From assembly GCF_003815675.1 (NCBI RefSeq), contig NZ_CP033918.1, positions 1,116,001-1,180,000 of the forward strand: 64,000 bases of DNA, written 5' to 3'. Under the pieces are notes generated by a model that was given only the letters and a program-made list of their open reading frames with translations, was not told the DNA's origin and did not search any database. Shown here one piece after another: positions 45,587 through 54,400 of this stretch. The number at the start of each line of letters is the position of its first letter. Within the stretch, counting starts at the first letter, position 1. The position numbers and the translations under genes are program-made. The stretch comes from Chryseobacterium sp. G0186 (GTDB lineage Bacteria; Bacteroidota; Bacteroidia; Flavobacteriales; Weeksellaceae).

Positions 45587-46417
45587 TTACATGGATATTT
45601 GTGCCACTACAGAAATCCCCACCTTTTCTCTGTACTTTTTAGGGGAACATCCGACAGATTTTTTAAAATACCTGCTGAAATAAAACTCGTCACTAAATCC
45701 CAATTCGGAGGCAATCTCCTTGATGGAACGATACGTTAAATGAAGTAATTTTTTGGATTCCAGTATGGTTCGCTCATTAATAAGCTGGCTGGGTGTCTTT
45801 GCAAATTCTTTTTTAACAATCTTACTTAAGGTATTATTTGTAATACTAAGTTTATCACTGTAAAATGACAGCTCTTTTTCACTTTTAAAATACATTTCTA
45901 AAAGTTTCTGAAACTCTGCAGCATTTTTATTGGGTAGTTTTTCATTGGAGGCAGAACTGTTTTCAATCCCTCTTTTCTGTTTGCTGCACAACGCAAGAAT
46001 TAATTGAATGTAGGTTTTGATAATGGATTGGGAAAACTGGTGATCTTCAGCTTCTTCTTTTTTAATATGATGAAAAAGTTCCAGAATATACTCATAACTT
46101 TCTTTTGTAAGGTCTATTCCGGGATTCAGATAGATATTATTAAAAAGAAGGCCGTTGCAGGCTACTTCTTCTTTATGGTATTCTATGCAATAATAATCTC
46201 CGTGAAAAAAAAGAACAGCAACCTCTTCTTCAGTGTCTGAAATTAATTTTAGTTTCTGGTAAGGGGAAAGAAATAAAATATTGTAACCGTTATAAGAATA
46301 ATTAATCCCATCCACAGCAAAAACGCCTGACCCTTGCCATACGACAACACTATAATTTTCAGTGGTGAAATCTGAAAGAAAATCTGAGGTATGATAAGGT
46401 TGTGTTTTTACTTTCAT
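45587..46417 (-). CDS. AraC family transcriptional regulator
   Basis: A 276-aa regulator: AraC-type cupin N-terminus (YSVVVWQGSGVFAVDGINYSY) and a C-terminal HTH pair at about 170-268 (LSIT...LSKIVKKEFAKTPSQLINERTI and IKEIASELGFSDEFYFSRYFKKSVGCSPKKYR). It is 66 bases upstream of the DUF417 gene on the same strand, and the pair is likely one regulatory unit. The inducer is unknown. Confidence 0.92.
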   Translation of the reverse strand: MKVKTQPYHTSDFLSDFTTENYSVVVWQGSGVFAVDGINYSYNGYNILFLSPYQKLKLISDTEEEVAVLFFHGDYYCIEYHKEEVACNGLLFNNIYLNPGIDLTKESYEYILELFHHIKKEEAEDHQFSQSIIKTYIQLILALCSKQKRGIENSSASNEKLPNKNAAEFQKLLEMYFKSEKELSFYSDKLSITNNTLSKIVKKEFAKTPSQLINERTILESKKLLHLTYRSIKEIASELGFSDEFYFSRYFKKSVGCSPKKYREKVGISVVAQISM

Positions 46418-46485
46418 GGGATTAAAATTAATGAATATTATGTTTTTTTAAACATAAAGATTTTATTCTTAAGTATGTATTCAAG

Positions 46486-46514
46486 ACCTAACAGGTTTTG
46501 GAAACCTGTTAGGT
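46486..46514. repeat. Short palindrome, ACCTAACAGG...CCTGTTAGGT type
   Basis: ACCTAACAGGTTT, TGG, AAACCTGTTAGGT forms a 13-bp stem with a 3-base loop. It is the sister of the palindrome at 3968. Confidence 0.8.
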
Positions 46515-46563
46515 GTATCCCAAACAAGCCAAGGGAATTTTTATAAAGATATCCTAAAAACAA

Positions 46564-46590
46564 CAAAAGCCGGAAAAATCCAGCTTTTAT
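46564..46590 (-). terminator. Terminator of dnaN
   Basis: On the minus strand AAAGCTGGATTTTTCCGGCTTTT has a stem with one mismatch. The tail is short, so confidence is lower. Confidence 0.6.
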
Positions 46591-46607
46591 CTATTTGTTA
46601 TTTAATA

Positions 46608-47738
46608 TTATAATCCGATTACCGGCATTGATAACATTAGGATGTTTTCGTTTTCTTCAAGACCATCAAGAGGCTCAATGATTCCCGGTCTGTTGGGCTG
46701 AGACATTTTCATGGTAATATCATCAGATCCTAGAATCGTTAACATTTCAGTTAAGAACTTAGAACTGAATCCGATATTAATATCTTCTCCGTTATAGTCG
46801 CAAGGAATCTGCATGTCTGCCTTGTTTGCATATTCAGTATCTTCTGCATGTAAGTGAAGAATATTCCCTGAAAGCTTAAATCTTACCTGATTGGTAGATT
46901 TGTTGGACATGATAGATGCTCTTTTGATTGCTCCCAATAAAAGGTTTCTGTTGATCGTCAATACATTTGGATTTTCCTTAGGAATTACTGCTGTATAGTT
47001 TGGATATTTTCCGTCAATCAGTCTACAGATCCAGATATGTTTATCAAAAGTAAATTTAGCCATATTCTCATTGAAGTCGATTTTCACGTCTTCATTGGAA
47101 CTTGCCAGGATATTTTTGAAAATGTTCAAAGGTTTCTTAGGCATGATAAACTCCATCGGCTCGGCATTCATCAGATCTGTTCTTTTGTAAACAACCAATC
47201 TGTGAGAGTCTGTAGAAACAAAGTTTGTTTCATTTTCTCCAAACTGGAAAAGAACTCCTGTCATTACCGGACGAAGAGAATCGTTACTTGTAGCAAATAA
47301 TGTATTGGTTAAAGCTTCAGACAATACACCTGCCGGCATTGTCACACTTTGTGAAGCGTCAAATTCTGGCAGCTCAGGGTAGTCATCAGCGTTATCCAAT
47401 GCTACTGCGAAATTATCTTTTTCATCCAAAATCTCAAGCTGGCTTCCAGTTCCCTCAGCATTGTCCTTTACCACAAATGTTAAAGGCTGTTCTCCATATG
47501 TTTTGATAAAATCCTGAAAAATTTTAGCAGGAACAGCAAATTTACCTGAATCATCAGACTTCACCTCCAATGAAGTAACAAGAGTCGTCTCGCCATCAGA
47601 TGCTGTAATGGTAACATTATTTCCGTCTAATTCAAAAAGATAGTTTTCTAAAATCGGTCTCGATTGAGAGCTTGATATTACGCCACTTACAGTTTGCAAC
47701 GCCTTCTGCAGTTCACCACTTGAAATAATAAATTTCAT
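46608..47738 (-). CDS. dnaN: DNA polymerase III beta subunit (sliding clamp)
   Basis: A 376-aa clamp protein of normal length. The three tandem clamp domains are evident from MKFIISSGELQKALQTVSGVISS at the N-terminus, the middle TLFATSNDSLRPVMTGVLFQF, and the C-terminal NIGFSSKFLTEMLTILGSDDITMKMSQPNRPGIIEP, ending MLSMPVIGL. It encircles DNA and tethers polymerase. No dnaA is next to it, so this is not a classic dnaA-dnaN origin locus. Monocistronic. Confidence 0.97.
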   Translation of the reverse strand: MKFIISSGELQKALQTVSGVISSSQSRPILENYLFELDGNNVTITASDGETTLVTSLEVKSDDSGKFAVPAKIFQDFIKTYGEQPLTFVVKDNAEGTGSQLEILDEKDNFAVALDNADDYPELPEFDASQSVTMPAGVLSEALTNTLFATSNDSLRPVMTGVLFQFGENETNFVSTDSHRLVVYKRTDLMNAEPMEFIMPKKPLNIFKNILASSNEDVKIDFNENMAKFTFDKHIWICRLIDGKYPNYTAVIPKENPNVLTINRNLLLGAIKRASIMSNKSTNQVRFKLSGNILHLHAEDTEYANKADMQIPCDYNGEDINIGFSSKFLTEMLTILGSDDITMKMSQPNRPGIIEPLDGLEENENILMLSMPVIGL

Positions 47739-47760
47739 AGATTTATAAAATAAGTTTCTA

Positions 47761-47768
47761 CAAATATA
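47761..47768 (-). promoter_or_regulatory. -7 box of dnaN
   Basis: TATATTTG on the minus strand matches TAnnTTTG, 22 bases before the dnaN ATG. Confidence 0.45.
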
Positions 47769-47972
47769 ATAAATACATACAAGAAAGAAAAAAATAATCT
47801 CGAGGAGTTTTTAACAAACATCATTAATTTGTTTTCAGACCTGATATTATGTTCGGGTTTCCAAGGACTTTTACGTTTTTGTAAAAAATAGGTCTTTGAA
47901 ATTGCCCACACTCATTTTCAATCCTGTATTTCAAATATAGCAGATTAACGGGAACAATCAAAATACAAAACC

Positions 47973-47980
47973 TATCTTTG
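47973..47980 (+). promoter_or_regulatory. -7 box of the diacylglycerol kinase gene
   Basis: TATCTTTG, a full TAnnTTTG match, 20 bases upstream of the ATG at 48001. No -33 TTG is seen. Confidence 0.5.
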
Positions 47981-48000
47981 TTGAAAAAAATAAAAGGACC

Positions 48001-48354
48001 ATGCAAAAACCTCCTCTCCATAAAAGTTTTCTGAATGCTTTCCGGGGTCTTTTTGCCATGGTAAAAACAGAAAGAAATTTTCAGATTGAATTGTCTGCGT
48101 TTATTATCAATCTGTTTTTAATTTTTTATTTGCCACTTTCCCGCCTTGATGCCACCCTTATTCTTATCGTCTCTGCTGCTGTTTTAAGTGCCGAAATTTT
48201 CAATACTGCCATTGAAAAGATCTGTGACATCATACAGCCTAATTTCGATAAAAGAATAGGCTTTATTAAGGATATTGCCGCAGGAGCTGTTGTATTGACC
48301 GCTATTGTTGCTGTAATAACAGGCATTCTGGTTTATGAAAAATATCTTTTTTAA
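48001..48354 (+). CDS. dgkA: Diacylglycerol kinase family membrane protein (DgkA-like)
   Basis: A 117-aa integral membrane kinase of the short DgkA/undecaprenol kinase family. Three helices are at about 35-50, 55-75 and 95-114, and the catalytic AEIFNTAIEKICD motif lies at 63-75 between helices, with the RNFQIE stretch at about 25. It recycles diacylglycerol or phosphorylates undecaprenol at the inner membrane. The sequence cannot tell which lipid. It is a single gene with its own -7 box. Confidence 0.9.
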   Translation: MQKPPLHKSFLNAFRGLFAMVKTERNFQIELSAFIINLFLIFYLPLSRLDATLILIVSAAVLSAEIFNTAIEKICDIIQPNFDKRIGFIKDIAAGAVVLTAIVAVITGILVYEKYLF

Positions 48355-48441
48355 TGAATTTGTCTGTTCAAATTTTCATAAAAAGCATATAAAATTCAAT
48401 TCATTTAATAATTTTTATTAAGTTCGCCAAAAATTCATTTT

Positions 48442-48900
48442 ATGAAAAAGATAGTAGCGGGAATTTTAATATTGGGAACTTTTTCATCATGCACCCTTGG
48501 TGATGATACTCCAACAGGAAATAATAACAACAATGTTTATGATACCAACATTGTCGGATTATGGAAAATACAAACTGAATATCAGGTTTCAGGAAGTAAT
48601 AAAGAGACCATTATCAATGAAAGTGTTCCTGATGACTGTAAGAAAAAGAGCACTTATGAATTCAGAAATGATGGAAAATATTATATGAATGATTATAATA
48701 CCACGGGGTCTATCTGTAAAAACACAGAGTCTACTCTTCCCTATTTTTATGATTCTACACAAATGAAACTTACCATTAACAATAATAACGCTGACGTTCT
48801 TGAGCTAAATCTTCACAAGCTTGTGATTCTGACCCATGCCAACTATGATTATAATGGTGATGGTACTCTTGACTATATAAAGACTATTTTTTACAAATAG
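48442..48900 (+). CDS. Lipocalin-like lipoprotein
   Basis: A 152-aa lipoprotein: lipobox FSSC at residue 14-17 (MKKIVAGILILGTFSSCTL). A spacer rich in Asn and Thr follows, then a lipocalin-like barrel start (IVGLWKIQTEYQVSG...YEFRNDGKYYMNDYN), characteristic of small flavobacterial lipocalin-family proteins (GxWK...F...DG). The two cysteines of SVPDDCKKK and GSICKN may pair. Outer-membrane or periplasmic location is expected; ligand unknown. Confidence 0.82.
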   Translation: MKKIVAGILILGTFSSCTLGDDTPTGNNNNNVYDTNIVGLWKIQTEYQVSGSNKETIINESVPDDCKKKSTYEFRNDGKYYMNDYNTTGSICKNTESTLPYFYDSTQMKLTINNNNADVLELNLHKLVILTHANYDYNGDGTLDYIKTIFYK

Positions 48901-48915
48901 TTTGTATAAAAATAC

Positions 48916-48957
48916 TGAAGCCTCCACTCATTCTTTAATGTCAGGAGGCTTTTTTAT
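48916..48957 (+). terminator. Intrinsic terminator after the lipocalin-like gene
   Basis: GAAGCCTCC and GGAGGCTTTTTT pair over a loop of 18 bases with partial internal pairing. Confidence 0.78.
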
Positions 48958-48985
48958 GGTTGAATGGATAATTAATTCCTAGTAT

Positions 48986-49444
48986 TTATTGCACAGCAAT
49001 TAAAATATCTACTTCTGCATCAACAGGGTTTTGTGCCTTTTCTCCATACATTTCAAAATCAGAGGTAAATGTTCTGCCTAGATCCATATTCCAGATTTTG
49101 ATCCACTCGTTGATGACCAATCCCTCTGACAAGTTACCCTTCACTGTAAATTTCACATACTCTCCTCCCTCAAAAGATTTGCCGACCATTCCCTCGGGAA
49201 TATGATCCAGGTTTTCCACTTTGCATCCTAGAATTGTGGTATAAGGTTTCGTATGATCTTTTTCATAGTCTGTGTAGATGGAGTAAATAATAGTGTCTAT
49301 TTTATTGGGAATTGTATTCAGAATATTTTCACTCATGAATTTCTCCCACAATACAGGAATATCTTTTGCAGCCTGATTATCCTCATTGGTTGTTCTTACT
49401 GCAATACCGATCACCTTAAAAGGTTCCACTTTCACGTTTTTCAT
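48986..49444 (-). CDS. GyrI-like/AraC effector-binding-domain protein
   Basis: A 152-aa stand-alone effector domain (GyrI-like small-molecule-binding fold; AraC_E_bind type). The order VEPFKVIGIAVRTTN, a central IYTDYEKDHTKPYTTILGCKVE and the C-terminal YEMYGEKA-like motif (FEMYGEKAQNPVDAEVDILIAVQ) is diagnostic. These proteins bind hydrophobic or aromatic compounds, sometimes as independent decoys. No DNA-binding domain is present. Monocistronic. Confidence 0.88.
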   Translation of the reverse strand: MKNVKVEPFKVIGIAVRTTNEDNQAAKDIPVLWEKFMSENILNTIPNKIDTIIYSIYTDYEKDHTKPYTTILGCKVENLDHIPEGMVGKSFEGGEYVKFTVKGNLSEGLVINEWIKIWNMDLGRTFTSDFEMYGEKAQNPVDAEVDILIAVQ

Positions 49445-49523
49445 TTCTTATTTTTTGTTTAACAAAGATATAACCGGGTTGTGACAACTGCTTGTCAGTA
49501 GAAGTTCTTTGATATTGATGGAT

Positions 49524-49594
49524 AATAAGTTTTGGTTAAAGCCATTGGATTGATGTTTAAATACAAAACGGGCTTAAGCCCGTTTCTATGGATG
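49524..49594 (+). repeat. GGCTAAAGCC interspersed repeat, copy 5
   Basis: AATAAGTTTTGGTTAAAGCC, then ATTGGATTGATGTTTAAATA, ACAAAACGGGCTTAAGCCCGTTT and CTATGGATG. It differs from copy 6 in only a few bases over about 65. Confidence 0.88.
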
Positions 49595-49677
49595 CTTAAT
49601 TCCTTTTTATTGATTAGATCTCACGCGGATTTTGCTGATTGAGCAGATTTTTTTTAAACAGAATGTAATGACAGTGA

Positions 49678-49751
49678 TAAGATTATGTTTGGCTAAAGCC
49701 ATTGGATTGATATTTAAATACAAAACGGGCTTAAGCCCGTTTCTATGGATG
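49678..49751 (+). repeat. GGCTAAAGCC interspersed repeat, copy 6
   Basis: GATAAGATTATGTTTGGCTAAAGCC, then the same ATTGGATTGATATTTAAATA spacer as copy 5 and CAAAACGGGCTTAAGCCCGTTT. Copies 5 and 6 lie 155 bases apart in direct orientation. Confidence 0.88.
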
Positions 49752-49815
49752 TTGATATTGTAATCGTTATTCTAATTTTCCTTAAAACTGCGATATCAAT
49801 CCTGAAATACTTCAG

Positions 49816-50148
49816 TTATATCCCTACATAGATAAAGCCCTTTTCTCCGGACTTAAAAATGGTTTCTATTCTTTTATAATCATCTACTTCATATTCGTCT
49901 GCCTGAAGAATTTCAGCTTCTGTAACCTGGAAAAGCATCCCATGAACCTCATCTTCTTCATTTCCTGAGAATTTCAATACAGGATGGTATTTCTGACCGC
50001 TTTTACGCAGTACTTCGGGATCTGTAATTTCAAGCATATCCAGTTTATATCCGGATAAAATATCTTTTTTTCCTTGTAAAATCCGTCCGAATGTTTCGGT
50101 TTGAACCTGCTCTTTCTGCAATGTTCCGTAAGAAAATAAATTGGGCAT
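49816..50148 (-). CDS. Gamma-glutamylcyclotransferase (AIG2)-like protein
   Basis: A 110-aa AIG2/GGCT-fold protein. It opens MPNLFSYGTLQKEQVQ, with the conserved YGTL/Q loop that binds the gamma-glutamyl group, and has an acidic DEVHGMLFQVTEAEILQADEYE region holding the catalytic Glu. It releases 5-oxoproline from gamma-glutamyl amino acids or amines. Start and GDSL stop overlap by one base (TAATG), so the two are translationally coupled. Confidence 0.88.
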   Translation of the reverse strand: MPNLFSYGTLQKEQVQTETFGRILQGKKDILSGYKLDMLEITDPEVLRKSGQKYHPVLKFSGNEEDEVHGMLFQVTEAEILQADEYEVDDYKRIETIFKSGEKGFIYVGI

Positions 50149-50786
50149 TATAAATATTTTTCAATGATGGGGATTGCAATTTCTGCCATTATTCCATAGC
50201 CTTTTTCGTTGGGGTGAACTCCGTCAGCGGAAAGTAAAAACTCTCTATCCTCCAGAAAAGCAGTATAAAAATCGATATACTTCAAAGATTGATCGGATGC
50301 AATATTCTTAAGAATCTGATTGTAAATAACTACTTCTTCATTGGTTCTTAATTTTCCTGAACCCACTACTACTCCATCTATTTTTTGAGAAACGGGAAGA
50401 ATACTTACCAGATAAATATCATCTGAAAACTGTTTTGCATGGTGAACAGCTGTCTGAATATTACTTTTAAAGGTCTCAGGTGCTACGACCTGTATTCCTT
50501 CCTTGATGGCAAGGTCATTGGCTCCATAGCTTATAAAAACAAGGTTTCCGTCTGCCGAATTTCTTGCATTCAATTCAACAGGCATCCGTTTCAATAAACC
50601 TTCTGTAGTTTCTCCACCAATTCCGAGGTTGAATAGAATCAATTCATCTCCATTTCCCTCATGAAACTTTTGCAGGGCATATCTCTTCAGAATATCTACC
50701 CAACCGCCAAAAACGCCATCATATTCGCCATACGTTATACTGTCTCCAAAGAACAGTCCATACACTATTTTCTTCATTGAATTCAT
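50148..50786 (-). CDS. SGNH/GDSL hydrolase
   Basis: A 212-aa SGNH-fold esterase or lipase. The blocks are GDSIT at about 15-19 (block I, nucleophile Ser), GIGGETTEGL (block II Gly), YGANDLAIKEG (block III Asn) and DGVHPNEKGYGIM (block V Asp and His). The start could be M1 or M4 (MNSMKKIV); both are close. No signal peptide. It shares an operon with the AIG2 gene via TAATG. Substrate may be an ester or acyl-thioester. Confidence 0.9.
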   Translation of the reverse strand: MNSMKKIVYGLFFGDSITYGEYDGVFGGWVDILKRYALQKFHEGNGDELILFNLGIGGETTEGLLKRMPVELNARNSADGNLVFISYGANDLAIKEGIQVVAPETFKSNIQTAVHHAKQFSDDIYLVSILPVSQKIDGVVVGSGKLRTNEEVVIYNQILKNIASDQSLKYIDFYTAFLEDREFLLSADGVHPNEKGYGIMAEIAIPIIEKYL

Positions 50787-50863
50787 TCTTTGTTTATCAT
50801 TTTAATCAATAACAAATATCAGGAATAAAACCGTTTTATGTGTATGAGATTTTAAAATATTTG

Positions 50864-50994
50864 AACCATTAAGAGGTTTTAAGAGGGTAAGAACAGTTAA
50901 GAAAATAGCTAAAGCTATTTAAGTAGGCATATTCTAAATATTCATCTTTGATGAACCTTAACTTTCCTTAAAGTCTTCACTGTTCTTAATGGTT
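50864..50994. repeat. Nested inverted-repeat element
   Basis: The ends AACCATTAAG (50864-50873) and CTTAATGGTT (50985-50994) are inverted, and an inner pair AAGAACAG/CTGTTCTT lies next to them. The 130-base element fills most of the gap upstream of the GDSL gene. A half-copy-like CTCTTAATGGTTTAAAAA lies at 7577-7594. Confidence 0.55.
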
Positions 50995-51015
50995 TAAATT
51001 TCCACTCATTATGCA

Positions 51016-51396
51016 TCACTCCAACATCAGACTAATATTAGCATGTGACTCTATAATTTCAACCAATATTTCAAAGAGTGTTTGTCCTTTTCCAGTATTC
51101 AAATCATCCAGTTTTTGCTGAATTAATTCTACATTGAAAGGCTTTCCCTGTCTGATCTTATTTTCATAAAATTCACGGGTAGCAATAAATCCCAGATCTT
51201 CCTTTGACTTCCCTGATTCTTTCCAGACTATCACAATTTCTTCATTGTTTTCAAAAACACCGAAGTCACCGTAGAGAATATCATCAAAACCATCAAGGGT
51301 TCCCACTTTCCAGTCTGTATCTTTCATCAAAACACTGGAAACTTCTTCGTAGAATTCTTGTAAAGACGAAAAATGACCGCCATGGATGACGATCAT
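51016..51396 (-). CDS. Barstar-like protein (ribonuclease inhibitor family)
   Basis: About 126 aa from the ATG at 51396; an upstream ATG at 51429 would overlap purL by 20 bases and is not used. IVIHGGHFSSLQEFYEEVSS and WKVGTLDGFDDILYGDFGVF match the barstar fold, with helix 1, then the GTLDGFDDxLYG loop that in barstar holds the barnase-contacting acidic residues. No barnase-type gene is near. It may be a stand-alone inhibitor of a secreted or endogenous RNase. It follows purL by 13 bases and probably shares its message. Confidence 0.8.
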   Translation of the reverse strand: MIVIHGGHFSSLQEFYEEVSSVLMKDTDWKVGTLDGFDDILYGDFGVFENNEEIVIVWKESGKSKEDLGFIATREFYENKIRQGKPFNVELIQQKLDDLNTGKGQTLFEILVEIIESHANISLMLE

Positions 51397-51409
51397 TTTT
51401 CTTGTATTG

Positions 51410-54400
51410 TTATTTGAAGTATTCAACACCGTTTTTGAATATATTGTGATAATTCGCGGTAGGTATATTCTTCATGAGGCCTTCTGCAAAACGCTCCGGG
51501 TGTCCCATTCTTCCGTAGATCTTTCCACATGGGCTGGTGATTCCTTCAATTCCGAATAATGAATTATTAGGGTTAAACGGCATTCCGTGAGCAATGTTTC
51601 CATCAAGATCAATGTACTGGGTTGCAATCTGTCCGTTTTCATAAAGCTTCTTGATTTCCTCTTCTGAAGCCATAAAACGTCCTTCACCGTGAGAAATCGG
51701 GATAGTGAAAGTTTCTCCTTTCATTCCTTTTAACCAAGGGCTTTCGTCATTTACAACCTGCACTGTCACCATCTGGGAGATGTGTCTTCTGATTGCATTA
51801 TGAGCCAATGTTGGTGAATTTTCATCCAGATCCTTGATTCTTCCGTACGGCAATAATCCTGATTTAACCAAAGCCTGGAACCCATTACAGATTCCGATGA
51901 TCATACCGTCTCTGTCCAGTAATTCATGAACTGCATTTCTCATTTTTTCGTTTTTCAGAACGTTTACAATGAATTTTGCAGAACCATCCGGCTCATCACC
52001 TGCGGAGAAACCTCCTGAGAATGCTAAGATCTGGGATGTTTTGATTTCCTCCACCCAAGCATCAATACTTTCGTCCAATAACTGGTGATTGATGTTGATT
52101 AAAGGTAAGCTGCTTACCACAGCACCTTCTTTCTGGAATGCATTCAGGGTGTCATACTCACAGTTTGTTCCCGGGAATACGGGAGCAAAAACTTTAGGCT
52201 GTGCAATCCCGTGTTTTTTGATGATGATATTTCTCGGGTTGACAGAGTTTGATTTCTCATCAATTTCAACCGTAATTTTTTCTTTCTCTACTGTTGGGAA
52301 AAGATTCTCAAATGTGTTGGTATTAGCCGAAACCAAATCAAGAATGCTGGATTCAAGGGTATTAATTTTTACAGTTCCTGAATCCTTTACTTCTCCGATC
52401 AATTGAAGAGCTGCTGAGCTTAATTCTTCTTTGGATTCAATGATCAGGCTTCCGATATTTTTAGCTAATAATGTCTTTTCATCAGCGTTAATTTCAGCAC
52501 CTAATCTGTTTCCGAAGCTCATTTTTGCCAATGCAACTGCCACACCTCCTTCTTTCACTGTTTTCACAGAAACAATCTTTCCTGATTTGATGTTTTCAAA
52601 GATGAATTCATAGACTTCTTTTAAAGCATCATAGTTTGGAAGACCACTTTCCTGAGCGATATGGTTGAAGAAATATACTTTATTTCCTGCCGTCTTAAAT
52701 TCAGGTGAAATGATGTTTTGTTTTTCTCCGTTGGCACATGCAAAAGAGATCAAAGTTGGAGGAACATTCAGATCCTGATAAGTTCCGCTCATGGAATCTT
52801 TACCTCCGATGGCTGCAAGACCAAGGTTGATCTGAGCATCATAAGCTCCTAAAAGTGAAGCTAAAGGTTTACCCCATTTTTCAGGAGACTGCCCTAGCTT
52901 TTCAAAATATTCCTGGAAACTTAATCTGATATTTTTATAGTCACCACCCATGGCAACAATCTTCGCAACACTTTCTACAACAGCATAAGATGCTCCTAAT
53001 AATGAGTTTTGTTTTGAAATTTCAGCATCGAATCCCCAACTTGCCAGGGAAACGGTTTTAATATCTTTTGCTCCTAAAATCGGAAGTGTCTGTACACTTC
53101 CCTCCATTAAGGTCTGCTGATATTTTCCTCCTAAAGGCATTGCTACTGTAGTCGCTCCAATGGAAGAGTCGAACATTTCCAGTAATCCTTTTTGGGAAGC
53201 TACATTTTTATCTTTTAAGATATTCAGGAAGTTTTCCTTTGTGAAAGCTTTCGTGTCTTCTTTTACTTCTTCAAGGTGGTTAATTTTTACCTCTTGAGAT
53301 TTTGAACATCCGTTGGTATCCAGAAACGCTCTTGAAAGATCTACAATTTTATCTCCTTTCCAGAACATCTGCATTCTTCCTGAATCTGTTACTTTTGCCA
53401 CTTCTACAGCAACAATGTTTTCAGCTTCACAGAATTTGATGAACTGTTCTTTATCTTTTGGATCTACCACAACAGCCATTCTTTCCTGAGATTCAGAAAT
53501 CGCCAGTTCTGTTCCATTAAGTCCTTCATATTTTAATGGTAATACATCAAGGTTTACCTCAAGAGAGTCTGCAATTTCTCCAATGGCTACGGAAACACCT
53601 CCTGCTCCAAAGTCATTTGACTTCTTGATCAGTCTTGTTACATCTGGGTTTCTGAATAGCCTCTGGATTTTACGTTCTTCTACGGCATTTCCTTTCTGAA
53701 CTTCTGAGCTCATGGTGTGGATAGAGGTTTCATCCTGCTCTTTTGAACTTCCGCTTGCTCCTCCAACACCGTCTCTACCTGTGGCACCTCCTAAAATAAT
53801 GATTGAATCCCCATTTTCAGGCTTTTCACGTCTTACCCAGTCTACAGGAACAGCACCGGTAACGAAACCTACCTCCATTCTCTTTGCCTTATAGCCCTCG
53901 TCATAGATTTCAGAAACCATAGTAGTTGCCAATCCAATCTGGTTACCGTAAGATGAATATCCGTTAGCAGCCTGTTTTGTGATCGTTTTCTGAGGTAATT
54001 TCCCCAGTAAGGTTTTGTCAACAGATTCTAAAACATCTGCAGCCCCTGTTAATCTCATAGCCTGAAATACGAAAGATCTTCCGGACAATGGATCTCTGAT
54101 TGCTCCTCCTAAACAGGTTGAAGCCCCTCCGAAAGGTTCAATTTCCGTTGGGTGATTGTGGGTTTCGTTTTTGAATAGTAAATACCAAGGTTCTTTTTTA
54201 CCGTCGTATTCTGCTTCGATCTGGATGGTACATGCATTGATCTCATCAGAAATCACAAGGTTATCCAGATTCCCTGTTTTATGGAAATATTTACCGCATA
54301 CTGTTGCTAAATCCATTAGGGAAATAGGCTTCAGCTCACGGCCTAAGAATTTTCTTTTTTCGATATAGTCATTGAAAATAGTTTCCAATGTATGTTTGAA

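Larger units (their letters stand above)
49445..49815. other. 371-base intergenic region made largely of repeats
   Basis: It contains the GyrI-like gene promoter (TATCTTTG, minus strand, 49470-49463), two GGCTAAAGCC repeats and, between them, a TCTCACGCGGATTTTGCTGA/GAGCAGATTTTT stretch at about 49619-49652 of a kind often seen scattered in Bacteroidota genomes. No gene is seen. Confidence 0.65.

Noticed and set aside
46608..48354. dnaN could mark the replication origin
   Set aside because: No dnaA, DnaA-box cluster or recF is visible beside it.
17434..49751. Repeats with palindromes could suggest a CRISPR array
   Set aside because: They are scattered over 30 kb, are not regularly spaced, occur in both orientations and have no cas genes nearby.
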